From the NCBI RefSeq assembly GCF_007665395.1, contig NZ_VDND01000007.1, positions 1 through 64,000 of the forward strand: 64,000 nt of DNA. The letters run 5' to 3'. Under the pieces are notes generated by a model, which had not been told where the DNA came from, did no database searches, and saw only the letters and a program-made list of their open reading frames with translations. Source of the DNA: Pseudomonas oryzihabitans (GTDB taxonomy: Bacteria > Pseudomonadota > Gammaproteobacteria > Pseudomonadales > Pseudomonadaceae). This document shows positions 43,503 to 51,781 of the stretch, one piece after another. A program made the translations under genes and the position numbers. Every line of letters begins with the position of its first letter. Position 1 is the stretch's first letter.

Positions 43503-44537
43503 TCAGTTGTGCGCGTGCAGCGCTTCGTTGAGTTCGATGGCGGTCTTGTTGGTCTTGCATTCGACCGCGCCGGTTTCCGAATTGCGGCGCAGCAGCAGAT
43601 CGCTCTGACCGGCCAGCTCACGGGCCTTGACTACCCGCACCCGCTGGTTCTGGTCATCCAGCACGGCGACCTTGGTACCGGCGGTCACATAGAGACCGGA
43701 TTCCACGGTGCAGCGATCGCCCAGCGGGATGCCGATGCCGGCGTTGGCGCCGATCAGGCAGCCTTCGCCGACGCTGATGATGATGTTGCCGCCGCCCGAC
43801 AGGGTGCCCATGGTGGAGCAACCGCCGCCCAGGTCCGAGCCCTTGCCGACGAAGACGCCCGCGGAAACGCGGCCTTCGATCATGCCGGGGCCGGCGGTAC
43901 CGGCGTTGAAGTTGACGAAGCCTTCGTGCATCACGGTGGTGCCTTCACCCACATAGGCACCCAGGCGCACGCGGGCGGTATCGGCGATGCGCACGCCAGC
44001 CGGCACCACGTAGTCGGTCATCTTGGGGAATTTGTCCACCGAGAAGACTTCCAGCAGCTTGCCGCGCAGGCGCGCTTCCAGCTGCTCGGCCGGCAGCTCG
44101 GCCAGGTCCACGGCGCCCTGGTTGGTCCAGGCCACGTTGGGCAGCAGGGCGAAGATGCCGCTCAGGTTCAGGCCGTGCGGCTTGACCAGGCGGTGGGACA
44201 GCAGGTGCAGCTTGAGGTAGGCCTCGGGGGTGGAGGCAGGCGCGGCATCTTCGGCCAGCAGGGTCGCCACCAGCGGCTTGGTGCTCTCGGCCAGGCGGGT
44301 CAGCAGCGCCGACTGCACCGGGTCGATGCCCTTGAGGGCCTCGGCCAGGCCGCGGGCCTGGGCCGGGGCGAAGGCGATGGCCTGGTTGCCGCCCTGGTAG
44401 TCGAGCAGCGGCGCGACCGCCGCCACCAACTCGGCAGCGGGATTCAGCAGGGGCTGCGCATAGAAGACTTCCAGCCAGGCGTCCTGGCGGTTCTGGGTGC
44501 CGACACCGAAGGCGATACTGAAGAGGGCATTCGACAT
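43503..44537 (-). CDS. dapD: tetrahydrodipicolinate N-succinyltransferase
   Basis: A 344-residue DapD of the long gammaproteobacterial type. It succinylates tetrahydrodipicolinate in lysine and peptidoglycan (meso-diaminopimelate) synthesis. The C-terminal left-handed beta-helix hexapeptides are visible (GAYVGEGTTVMHEGFVNFN, MIEGRVSAGVFVGKGSDLGG, IGANAGIGIPLGD). The ATG at 44537 is chosen because AAAGGA lies 8 bases upstream; the ATG at 44546 sits on top of that site. It is next to the yffB-like gene and csdA, the usual pseudomonad order. Confidence 0.95.
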   Translation of the reverse strand: MSNALFSIAFGVGTQNRQDAWLEVFYAQPLLNPAAELVAAVAPLLDYQGGNQAIAFAPAQARGLAEALKGIDPVQSALLTRLAESTKPLVATLLAEDAAPASTPEAYLKLHLLSHRLVKPHGLNLSGIFALLPNVAWTNQGAVDLAELPAEQLEARLRGKLLEVFSVDKFPKMTDYVVPAGVRIADTARVRLGAYVGEGTTVMHEGFVNFNAGTAGPGMIEGRVSAGVFVGKGSDLGGGCSTMGTLSGGGNIIISVGEGCLIGANAGIGIPLGDRCTVESGLYVTAGTKVAVLDDQNQRVRVVKARELAGQSDLLLRRNSETGAVECKTNKTAIELNEALHAHN

Positions 44538-44608
44538 GTTGTTCATCCTTTACAAAGGCACCGATCCGGTCGGTGCGGGGTATGCGTTGGGGGCTATCGC
44601 CGCGGGGC

Positions 44609-44971
44609 TCAGTTCAGGGCCGCGGCATAGAGCTCGGGCTTGAAGCCCAGCAGGGTACGGTCGCCGAGATCGAGCACGGGTCGCTTGATCATCGAAGGCT
44701 GCGCCAGCATCAGGTCGATGGCCTTGGCGGTATCCAGGTCGGCCTTCTGGGCGTCGTCGAGCTTGCGGAAGGTGGTGCCGGCGCGATTGAGCACCTTGTC
44801 CCAGCCGTGCTCGGCGCACCAGGCGGCCAGGCGTTCGCGGTCGATGCCGCTCTGCTTGTAGTCATGGAAGTGATAGGCCTGGCCGTGCTCGTCGAGCCAC
44901 AGGCGGGCCTTCTTCATGGTGTCACAGGCCTTGATGCCGTAGAGGCTCAGGCCATCGGCCGCTACGGGCAT
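44609..44971 (-). CDS. ArsC/Spx-family reductase, YffB-like
   Basis: A 120-residue thioredoxin-fold protein of the ArsC/Spx family, YffB group. A single N-terminal cysteine (Cys16) lies in YGIKACDTMKKA and the typical TFRKLDD and PSMIKRPVLD segments follow. It is not a plain arsenate reductase: the arsenate-binding Arg pattern differs and it lies beside dapD, as yffB lies beside dap genes in many proteobacteria. The role may be a glutathione-dependent thiol reductase. Confidence 0.88.
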   Translation of the reverse strand: MPVAADGLSLYGIKACDTMKKARLWLDEHGQAYHFHDYKQSGIDRERLAAWCAEHGWDKVLNRAGTTFRKLDDAQKADLDTAKAIDLMLAQPSMIKRPVLDLGDRTLLGFKPELYAAALN

Positions 44972-45070
44972 GGCGTTCTCCTGCGAAAGACTGCAACCGC
45001 AGATTATGCCATGTCGGGCCGGAAAAGGGCCGGGCGTCGCACCCGGACCCGCACGGCCAAGCAGGAAAGG

Positions 45071-45095
45071 AAAAGGCCGGGACAGTGCCCGGCCT
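45071..45095 (-). terminator. Rho-independent terminator after yhcB
   Basis: An 8-base stem (AGGCCGGG with CCCGGCCT) and 6-base loop are followed, on the minus strand, by TTTCCTTTCC. It begins 7 bases after the yhcB stop. Confidence 0.75.
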
Positions 45096-45101
45096 CCTGG
45101 A

Positions 45102-45542
45102 TCAACCGCGGCTCTTCACGCCGTAGGTTTCATCGAGGGTGCCCGGGGTGCCGTCACCCTTGGGCGCGTAGTCCCGCGGCGCTTCGGTCGGACCATCGAT
45201 CCGCTCGCGGCTGGTGGGATAGCGCTGTTCGGCACTGTGCAGCGAGGCCAGCAGGTGCTGGCGGGTCAGTTCGTCCTGCGCCAGGCGCTCGGCGCCCTCG
45301 GACAGGTGGGTCTGCATGTCCTGGTAGGTCTGGGTCAGCTTGCGCACCAGTCCGGCGGTGGTGCTGAAGTGGCTGGTGACCTCGTGCTGGTAGTCGTCGA
45401 ACTTCTTCTGCAGGTCATCCAGCTGGCGCTGCACCCGGCTCGGCGCGGCACCCGGCAGCAGGCGCGCCAGCAGAAAACCTATCCCGACCCCGATCAGCAG
45501 CGCGAGCAGGGGCAACAACCAGGTAGTGAGCGACTGTTCCAC
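45102..45542 (-). CDS. zapG: YhcB/ZapG family envelope-division protein
   Basis: A 146-residue DUF1043 protein. One N-terminal membrane helix (about 9-28; LLPLLALLIGVGIGFLLARL) leads into a cytosolic coiled coil (about 36-105) and a disordered, proline- and glycine-rich tail. In E. coli YhcB (ZapG) links cell division and envelope synthesis. Monocistronic, divergent from the hydrolase gene, with its own terminator. Confidence 0.85.
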   Translation of the reverse strand: MEQSLTTWLLPLLALLIGVGIGFLLARLLPGAAPSRVQRQLDDLQKKFDDYQHEVTSHFSTTAGLVRKLTQTYQDMQTHLSEGAERLAQDELTRQHLLASLHSAEQRYPTSRERIDGPTEAPRDYAPKGDGTPGTLDETYGVKSRG

Positions 45543-45726
45543 GAAACTTCCTCTATGAGCGGCTTTGCTTTACGGTAACGGCAGACCGGCGAGCCTGTAC
45601 ACTGGGTTGCGTCTTCTGCCATTCGCTGGGCGTCATCATACCCCGCACTCAGGCATCGCGCAGGATCGACCCTATCAAATCAACTCCTTGGATGAGCACT
45701 GTGCGTCCGGGGTCACGGAGTCAAGC

Positions 45727-46362
45727 GTGTCAGCCCGTGAAGAATCCCTGCTGCTGGAGGGCCCCGCGGGCACTCTGGAAGCGCTGTACCAGAGTCCCGC
45801 CGAACCCACCGGTGCGGTGTTGCTCTGTCATCCCCATCCGCTCCATGGCGGCGCCATGCAGAACAAGGTGGTCGCCACCCTGCAGCGCATCGCCCGGGAT
45901 GCCGGCCAGGCCACCCTCAGATTCAACTTCCGCGGCGTCGGCGCCAGCACCGGCGTGCATGCCGGCGGCGAAGGCGAGATCGACGATGCCGCGGCCGCCG
46001 TGGCCTGGCTGCGCGAACGCCATCCCGACCTGCCCCTGACCCTCTGTGGCTTCTCCTTCGGCTCCTGTGTCGCCGCCTGCCTTGGCGGGCGCCTGGAAGG
46101 CGCAGGCGTGCCCGTGGCGCGGCTGTTCATGCTGGCGCCGCCGGTGGAGCGCTTCGCGGTCGATGGCCGGCTGCCCACCCGGGCCCGGCTCACCGTCATC
46201 CAGCCCGAAGCCGACGAGGTGGTGACCCCCGAGCGCGTCTACGCCTGGTCCGCCAGCCTCGACCTGCCTCACGAACTGCTCCGCGTTCCCGAGTGCAGCC
46301 ACTTCTTCCATGGCAAACTCGTCGAACTCAAGGATCTGGTCCTGCCGCGCCTGCAGGCCTGA
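45727..46362 (+). CDS. alpha/beta hydrolase
   Basis: A 211-residue alpha/beta hydrolase (COG2945-like). LLCHPHPLHGGAMQNKVV forms the oxyanion region, the nucleophile elbow is GFSFGSCVAA (about 110-117), and the late acid and His are in IQPEADEVV and ECSHFFHG. The GTG at 45727 is chosen because GGAG lies 6 bases upstream; upstream codons are not conserved in character. It precedes trpS by 43 bases, so they may be co-transcribed. The substrate is unknown. Confidence 0.85.
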   Translation: MSAREESLLLEGPAGTLEALYQSPAEPTGAVLLCHPHPLHGGAMQNKVVATLQRIARDAGQATLRFNFRGVGASTGVHAGGEGEIDDAAAAVAWLRERHPDLPLTLCGFSFGSCVAACLGGRLEGAGVPVARLFMLAPPVERFAVDGRLPTRARLTVIQPEADEVVTPERVYAWSASLDLPHELLRVPECSHFFHGKLVELKDLVLPRLQA

Positions 46363-46405
46363 CCTCTCCAGATAAGCCCTCGTCTCTCGGATTTCCAGCG
46401 CCTCC

Positions 46406-47755
46406 ATGACCACTCGCATCCTCACTGGCATCACCACCACCGGTACCCCGCACCTGGGAAACTACGCCGGTGCCATCCGTCCCGCCATTCGCGCCAGCCT
46501 GGCCGACGATGCCGATTCCTTCTATTTCCTCGCCGACTACCATGCCCTGATTAAGTGCGACGACCCGGCGCGCATCCAGCGCTCGCGGCTGGAGATCGCC
46601 GCCACCTGGCTGGCCAGCGGCCTGGATCCGGAGCGGGTGACCTTCTATCGGCAGTCCGACATCCCCGAGATCCCCGAGCTGACCTGGCTGCTCACCTGCG
46701 TCGCCGGCAAGGGCCTGCTCAACCGTGCCCATGCCTACAAGGCCGCGGTCGATCGCAACCTGGAGCAGGGCGAGGACCCCGATGCCGGGGTGACCATGGG
46801 CCTCTACAGCTACCCAGTACTGATGGCGGCGGACATCCTGATGTTCAACGCCCTGCGCGTGCCGGTCGGCCGCGACCAGATCCAGCACGTGGAAATGGCC
46901 CGCGACATCGGCCAGCGCTTCAACCACCTGTTCGGCAACGGGCGCGACTACTTCGCCCTGCCCGAGGCGGTCATCGAGGAAAGCGTCTCCACCTTGCCCG
47001 GCCTCGATGGCCGCAAGATGTCCAAGAGCTACGACAACACCATCCCGTTGTTCGGCAGCGCCAAGCAGCTCAAGGAGGCCATCGCCCGAATCGTCACCGA
47101 CTCGCGCCTGCCCGGCGAGCCCAAGGACCCCGACAGCGCCCATCTCTTCACCCTCTACCAGGCCTTCGCCACCCCCGAACAGAGTGCCGCCTTCCGCGCG
47201 GCCCTGCAGGATGGCCTGGCCTGGGGCGAGGCCAAGGCCCAGCTCTTCGAGCTGCTCGACGCCGAGCTGGGCGAGGCGCGCGAGCGCTATGCGGCGCTGA
47301 TCGCCCGTCCCGACGACCTCGAAGATATCCTGCTGGCCGGCGCCGCCAAGGCCCGCCGCTACGCCACGCCCTTCCTCGGTGAACTGCGCGAAGCCGTGGG
47401 CCTGCGCTCGCTCAAGACCCAGGTCGCCACCGGCGGCACCAAGAAGAAGGCCAGCAAGACCGCCCGCTTCGTCAGCTTCCGCGAAAACGACGGCAGCTTC
47501 CGCTTCCGCCTGCTCGACGCCGACGGCACCGAGCTGGCGCTCTCCATCCCCTTCGCCGAAGCCAAGACCGCCGGCATCACCAGCAAACAGCTGGTCACCA
47601 CCCCGGCCACCGTCGTGGCAGGCGAGGGCAATGGCTTCCAGCTGCTGCTGGACGACAAGGTCGTGGCTGAAGGCGTCGCCAGCGATTCTCCGGCCGCCCG
47701 CGATGCTCTGGTCGAGCGCGCCCGCGCGGTCTTGGCGCAATTGGCCGAAGGCTAA
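46406..47755 (+). CDS. trpS: tryptophan--tRNA ligase
   Basis: A 449-residue class I aminoacyl-tRNA synthetase that charges tRNA-Trp. HIGH-like PHLGNY is near residue 15, and KMSKS is exact in [10 protein letters not shown] (about 200). It is longer than E. coli TrpS (334) by about 110 residues; the C-terminal extension from about 345 is basic at first ([13 protein letters not shown]) and then beta-rich, as in other pseudomonads. The start is the first ATG after the hydrolase. Confidence 0.95.
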   Translation: MTTRILTGITTTGTPHLGNYAGAIRPAIRASLADDADSFYFLADYHALIKCDDPARIQRSRLEIAATWLASGLDPERVTFYRQSDIPEIPELTWLLTCVAGKGLLNRAHAYKAAVDRNLEQGEDPDAGVTMGLYSYPVLMAADILMFNALRVPVGRDQIQHVEMARDIGQRFNHLFGNGRDYFALPEAVIEESVSTLPGLDGRKMSKSYDNTIPLFGSAKQLKEAIARIVTDSRLPGEPKDPDSAHLFTLYQAFATPEQSAAFRAALQDGLAWGEAKAQLFELLDAELGEARERYAALIARPDDLEDILLAGAAKARRYATPFLGELREAVGLRSLKTQVATGGTKKKASKTARFVSFRENDGSFRFRLLDADGTELALSIPFAEAKTAGITSKQLVTTPATVVAGEGNGFQLLLDDKVVAEGVASDSPAARDALVERARAVLAQLAEG

Positions 47756-47772
47756 GAGCTTGCGCAAAGGCT

Positions 47773-47896
47773 GCTGCGCGTCGGCCAAACTGCGTTGAAA
47801 ATGGCTTCGGAATGCTCATTTACCCGCTGTAAACTCCGCTTCCTCAGCCATTTTCGCCTTGTTTGTCTCTAGCTCGCGAGTCTTTGAACAAGCTCT
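47773..47896. repeat. 120-bp hairpin repeat, copy B
   Basis: This is the partner of copy A at 34694-34815. AAACTGCGTTGAAAATGGCT at the left and AGCCATTTTCGCCTTGTTT at the right are near-inverse, so it can fold into a long imperfect hairpin. It is the cleaner of the two copies, lies just after trpS and has no coding capacity. Confidence 0.85.
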
Positions 47897-47907
47897 GACG
47901 GCACCCC

Positions 47908-47938
47908 CGGACCCTGGCGTTGTCAACGCCAGGGTCCG
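47908..47938. terminator. 31-base perfect palindrome between trpS and zapE
   Basis: CGGACCCTGGCGTTG and its exact inverse complement are separated by one base, giving a 15-base stem. It lies between trpS and zapE. It has no T-run, so it could be an intrinsic terminator of weak form, a protein-binding site or a structured leader of zapE. Confidence 0.55.
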
Positions 47939-47984
47939 CCATTACAGTGACCACCCTTTTTCACCCAGCCGACCAGAAGCCGCC

Positions 47985-49079
47985 ATGACCCCCCTCGAGC
48001 GTTACCAGGCCGACCTCAAGCGCCCGGAGTTTTTCTACGATGCTGCCCAGGAAGAGGCCGTCCGCCATCTGCAGCGGCTCTATGACGACTTGCTCGCCGA
48101 GCCCGCGGCCAAGGGCGGCCTGTTCGGCAAGCTGCTGGGGCGCAAGACGGTCACGCCGATCAAGGGTCTGTATTTCTGGGGCGGGGTAGGGCGCGGCAAG
48201 ACCTACCTGGTCGACACCTTCTACGACGCCCTGCCGTTCAAGCAGAAGATGCGTACCCACTTCCACCGCTTCATGAAGCGCGTGCACGAAGAACTGCGCA
48301 CCCTCAAGGGCGAGAAGAATCCGCTGACCATCATCGCCCGGCGCTTCGCCGACGAGGCGCGGGTGATCTGCTTCGATGAATTCTTCGTCTCCGACATCAC
48401 CGACGCCATGATCCTGGCGACCCTGCTCGAGGAGCTGTTCAAGAACGGCGTGAGCCTGGTCGCCACCTCCAACATCGTGCCAGACGGCCTCTACAAGGAC
48501 GGCCTGCAGCGCGCCCGTTTCCTGCCGGCCATCGCGCTGCTCAAGGAGCACACCGAGATCGTCAACGTCGACAGCGGCGTGGACTATCGCCTGCGCGCCC
48601 TGGAACAGGCCCAGCTCTTCCACTACCCGTTGAGCGAGGAAGTCGAGGCGGCCATGGCCAAGAGTTTCCGTTCGCTGACCGTCGAGTGCAACGACCTCTG
48701 CGAGGACGTGCCGCTGATGATCGAGAATCGCGAGATCCGCGCCCGGCGCACCTGCGAAGACGTCGCCTGGTTCGATTTCCGCGCCCTCTGCGACGGCCCG
48801 CGCAGCCAGAACGACTACATCGAGCTGGGCAAGATCTTCCAGACCGTGCTGGTTTCCAATGTCGAGCGGATGGATGCCCTTAAGGATGACATGGCGCGGC
48901 GCTTCATCAACCTGGTCGACGAATTCTACGACCGCCAGGTCAAGCTGATCCTGTCCGCCGAGGTCGAGCTCAAGGACCTCTATGCCGGCGGTCGGCTGGA
49001 ATTCGAATTCCAGCGTACCCTCAGCCGCCTGCTGGAAATGCAGTCCCACGAGTACCTGGCGCGTCCGCACAAGCCCTGA
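47985..49079 (+). CDS. zapE: cell division ATPase ZapE (AFG1-like)
   Basis: A 364-residue AFG1/LACE1-type P-loop ATPase. Walker A is GGVGRGKT (about 65-72), Walker B is VICFDEFFVSD (about 127-133), and ATSNIVPDGLYKDGLQR is the sensor region. In E. coli ZapE acts on FtsZ at the constricting ring. The ATG at 47985 gives the family start MTPLERYQ; the longer upstream frame crosses the palindrome and is not family-like. In many pseudomonads zapE precedes rplM-rpsI, as here with nfi between. Confidence 0.93.
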   Translation: MTPLERYQADLKRPEFFYDAAQEEAVRHLQRLYDDLLAEPAAKGGLFGKLLGRKTVTPIKGLYFWGGVGRGKTYLVDTFYDALPFKQKMRTHFHRFMKRVHEELRTLKGEKNPLTIIARRFADEARVICFDEFFVSDITDAMILATLLEELFKNGVSLVATSNIVPDGLYKDGLQRARFLPAIALLKEHTEIVNVDSGVDYRLRALEQAQLFHYPLSEEVEAAMAKSFRSLTVECNDLCEDVPLMIENREIRARRTCEDVAWFDFRALCDGPRSQNDYIELGKIFQTVLVSNVERMDALKDDMARRFINLVDEFYDRQVKLILSAEVELKDLYAGGRLEFEFQRTLSRLLEMQSHEYLARPHKP

Positions 49080-49133
49080 ACCCTGCCCGGGTTGAAGGAT
49101 CAATCCTTTGACTCAGGTTCTTGGGAGCTGCTC

Positions 49134-49835
49134 GTGAATTCCGACCCCTTCGCCGACTGGGATGGCTCGCCCGCCCAGGCGCGCATCCTGCAAAAGCAAT
49201 TGGCCAGGCAGGTCCGCCTGGACGACGACTTCGGCGCGCCACGGCGCTATGCCGGAGTCGACGTGGGTTTCGAGGAAGGCGGCGAGATCACCCGGGCGGT
49301 GGCCGTCCTGCTGGATGCCGACACCCTGCAGCCGCTGGCCCATGCCGTCGCCCGTATTCCCACCGTCATGCCCTATGTGCCGGGGCTGCTGTCCTTTCGC
49401 GAACTGCCGGCGCTGCTGCAGGCCCTGGAAGAGTTGCCGGAAACGCCCGGGCTGGTGTTCTGCGACGGTCACGGCATCGCCCATCCCCGCCGTCTCGGTA
49501 TCGCCGCCCATCTGGGCGTGGTCACCGGTCTGCCGACCATCGGCGTCGCCAAGAAGATCCTCACCGGCCATCATGGCGAGCTGGCCGAAACCCGCGGCAG
49601 CCAGGTCGACTTGCTGGATCGGGACGGCGCGGTGATCGGCACGCTGCTGCGCAGCAAGGACAGGGTCAAGCCACTGATCGTCTCGCCCGGTCATAGGGTC
49701 AGCCTGGCCAGCGCACCCGCGCTGGTCATGGCCTGCGTGCGGCGCCACCGCCTGCCGGAGCCGACCCGCCTAGCGGATCACCTGGCCTCGCGTCGCCAGG
49801 GCTCGGCGGCCACCCAGGCGCTGTTCTCCTGCTAA
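49134..49835 (+). CDS. nfi: endonuclease V
   Basis: A 233-residue deoxyinosine 3' endonuclease for repair of deaminated DNA. The metal site Asp is in RYAGVDVGF (about 40), and [30 protein letters not shown] and GVAKKIL are family signatures. The start is GTG at 49134 with GGGAG 6 bases upstream; a frame from 49092 would add 14 non-family residues. It lies between zapE and rplM and is probably co-transcribed with zapE. Confidence 0.92.
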   Translation: MNSDPFADWDGSPAQARILQKQLARQVRLDDDFGAPRRYAGVDVGFEEGGEITRAVAVLLDADTLQPLAHAVARIPTVMPYVPGLLSFRELPALLQALEELPETPGLVFCDGHGIAHPRRLGIAAHLGVVTGLPTIGVAKKILTGHHGELAETRGSQVDLLDRDGAVIGTLLRSKDRVKPLIVSPGHRVSLASAPALVMACVRRHRLPEPTRLADHLASRRQGSAATQALFSC

Positions 49836-49842
49836 TTTCCGG

Positions 49843-49870
49843 TTGCTTTTTCGCCTTGAAGGGGTATCAT
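49843..49870 (+). promoter_or_regulatory. candidate rplM distal promoter
   Basis: TTGCTT (49843-49848), a 16-base spacer and TATCAT (49865-49870) begin 8 bases after nfi. It would give a leader of about 165 bases, long enough for ribosomal-protein feedback control, though no known leader structure was recognised. Confidence 0.5.
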
Positions 49871-49971
49871 GCCGCAGCTTTCTTGGCGGGGGATGCCTAA
49901 GCCTGCCGAGATCGCCGTAGCGGACGCCGACCCGAGCCCCCGAAGAGCGTCTGTTTCCGGCTGCCCCTGAC

Positions 49972-50000
49972 TTGTCCGGGGTTGCACTGTTGTGTAGAAT
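49972..50000 (+). promoter_or_regulatory. candidate rplM proximal promoter
   Basis: TTGTCC, a 17-base spacer and TAGAAT end 41 bases before the rplM ATG. Two promoters for a ribosomal protein operon are plausible; this one is the closer. Confidence 0.55.
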
Positions 50001-50041
50001 TTGCCGTCTTTTTACCAGGGCGGCCTCTGAGGCCATAGAGA

Positions 50042-50470
50042 ATGAAAACTTTCACCGCAAAACCGGAAACCGTTAAGCGCGACTGGTACGTCGTCGACGC
50101 TGCTGGCCAGACTCTGGGTCGTCTGGCTACTGAAATCGCCACTCGCCTGCGTGGCAAGCACAAGCCCGAATACACTCCTCACGTTGATACCGGCGACTAC
50201 ATCGTCGTCATCAACGCCGAGCAGGTTCGGGTGACCGGTGCCAAGACTACCGACAAGATGTACTACCATCACTCCGGTTTCCCGGGTGGCATCAAGTCGA
50301 TCAACTTCGAAAAGCTGATCGCCCGTGCTCCCGAGCGCGTCATCGAGACCGCCGTCAAGGGTATGCTGCCGAAGAACCCGCTGGGCCGCGACATGTATCG
50401 CAAGCTCAAGGTGTACAAGGGTGCGAACCATCCGCACACCGCTCAGCAGCCCCAAGAACTCAAGTTTTAA
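50042..50470 (+). CDS. rplM: 50S ribosomal protein L13
   Basis: A 142-residue L13, the normal length. It binds 23S rRNA early in 50S assembly. The core [33 protein letters not shown] and [13 protein letters not shown] are clear. It is first of the rplM-rpsI operon, 15 bases before rpsI. Codon use is strongly biased toward codons of abundant tRNAs, as expected for a highly expressed gene. Confidence 0.98.
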   Translation: MKTFTAKPETVKRDWYVVDAAGQTLGRLATEIATRLRGKHKPEYTPHVDTGDYIVVINAEQVRVTGAKTTDKMYYHHSGFPGGIKSINFEKLIARAPERVIETAVKGMLPKNPLGRDMYRKLKVYKGANHPHTAQQPQELKF

Positions 50471-50485
50471 TCGGGATAGTACAAC

Positions 50486-50878
50486 ATGTCGGCAACTCAA
50501 AATTACGGTACCGGCCGTCGTAAGACTGCCACCGCTCGTGTCTTCCTCCGTCCGGGCACTGGCAAGATCTCCATCAACGATCGCACCCTGGACACCTTCT
50601 TCGGCCGCGAAACCGCGCGCATGGTCGTCCGTCAGCCCCTCGAGCTGACCGAGACCCTGGAGAAGTTCGACGTCTACGTCACCGTCGCTGGCGGTGGTGT
50701 AAGCGGCCAGGCCGGTGCCATCCGTCACGGCATCACCCGCGCCCTGATCGAGTACGACGAAGGCTACCGCAGCTCCCTGCGCAAAGCCGGCTACGTCACT
50801 CGTGACGCCCGTGAAGTCGAGCGTAAGAAAGTCGGTCTGCGCAAAGCGCGTAAGCGTCCGCAGTACTCCAAGCGTTAA
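50486..50878 (+). CDS. rpsI: 30S ribosomal protein S9
   Basis: A 130-residue S9, whose basic C-terminal tail ([17 protein letters not shown]) reaches the tRNA in the P site. The family start is [15 protein letters not shown]. It is the second gene of the operon and ends at a strong terminator. Length and tail are normal. Confidence 0.98.
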   Translation: MSATQNYGTGRRKTATARVFLRPGTGKISINDRTLDTFFGRETARMVVRQPLELTETLEKFDVYVTVAGGGVSGQAGAIRHGITRALIEYDEGYRSSLRKAGYVTRDAREVERKKVGLRKARKRPQYSKR

Positions 50879-50896
50879 TCCCTCGGGATTTGCTCG

Positions 50897-50927
50897 AAAA
50901 ACCCAGCCGGTCGGCTGGGTTTTTTTA
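50897..50927 (+). terminator. Rho-independent terminator of rplM-rpsI
   Basis: A 12-base stem (AAAAACCCAGCC with GGCTGGGTTTTT), GGTC loop and a run of seven or more T. It starts 18 bases after the rpsI stop codon. Confidence 0.95.
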
Positions 50928-50957
50928 TGCCTGGGTTTTTCCTGCGAACGCCGCTTG

Positions 50958-51665
50958 GTTGGGCTTCGCTGTGCTCAGCGCCAACCTACGGCGTTTCACT
51001 CGGGTCTCGTAGGTTGGGCTGAGGCAGCTCCACCGCCGAAGCCCAACAGCCAGTCCGCATCTCGGAATGTTGGGCTTCGCTGTGCTCAGCGCCAACCTAC
51101 GGCGTTTCACCCGGCTCTCGTAGGTTGGGCTGAGGCAGCTCCACCGCCGAAGCCCAACAGCCAGCCCGCACCTCGGAATGTTGGACTTCGCTGCGCTCAG
51201 CGCCAACCTACGGTGCTTCACCCGGGTCTCCTAGGTCGGGCTGAGGCAGCTCCACCGCCGAAGCCCAACAGCCAATCCGCATTTCGGAAAGTTGGGCTTC
51301 GCGGCGCTCAGCGCCAACCTACGGTGCTTCACCCGGGTCTCGTAGGTTGGGTTGAGGCAGCTCCCCCGCCGAAGCCTAACAACTGGTCCGCACCTCGGAA
51401 TGTCGGGCTTCGCTGTGCTCAGCGCCAACCTACGGCGTTTCACCCGGGTCTCGTAGGTTGGGCTGAGGCAGCTCCACCGCCGAAGCCCAACAGCCAGTCC
51501 GCACCTCGGAATGTTGGGCTTCGCTGCGCTCAGCGCCAACCTACGTTGCCTCACTGGATCTCGTAGGTTGGGCTAAGGCAGCTCTACCGCCGAAGCCCAA
51601 CAAGCAGGCCGCGCTTGGGTCTCTTGGGCTTTGCTGCGCTCAGCGCCAGCCTAAGTTAGCGCACT
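50958..51665. repeat. 111-bp tandem array of nested palindromes
   Basis: Units start at 50958, 51069, 51180, 51291, 51402 and 51513, exactly 111 bases apart, with a partial seventh from about 51623. Each unit holds an outer pair (GTTGGGCTTCG with CGAAGCCCAAC) and an inner pair (CTCAGCGCCAACCTACG with CGTAGGTTGGGCTGAG), so each can fold into one long nested hairpin. Copies differ by a few bases. Because 111 is divisible by 3 it leaves long open frames with a 37-residue period, which I regard as artefacts. No gene lies in 50928-51780. Confidence 0.95.
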
Positions 51666-51740
51666 GACGTCGATGAGCCTGGGCGCAAGGGAAGGGATAA
51701 GGCCGCTTGACGGTATACGCCGCCACGAATCCCGGGCATG

Positions 51741-51766
51741 AAAAAGGGCGCCGAAGCGCCCTTTTT
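51741..51766 (-). terminator. Rho-independent terminator of rne
   Basis: An 11-base stem (AAAAAGGGCGC with GCGCCCTTTTT) around CGAA, 16 bases after the rne stop. The T-runs on both sides make it bidirectional. Confidence 0.9.
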
Positions 51767-51781
51767 CCTTTGCGTCAGGAA

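Noticed and set aside
44609..44971. Second arsenate reductase
   Set aside because: The sequence is of the YffB/Spx type and its place beside dapD supports a housekeeping role rather than arsenic resistance.
50802..51566. Frame with 37-residue repeats over the tandem array
   Set aside because: The period follows from the 111-bp DNA unit; it starts inside rpsI in another frame and runs through a terminator.
50958..51665. CRISPR array
   Set aside because: The whole 111-base unit repeats with no unique spacers, and no cas genes are present.
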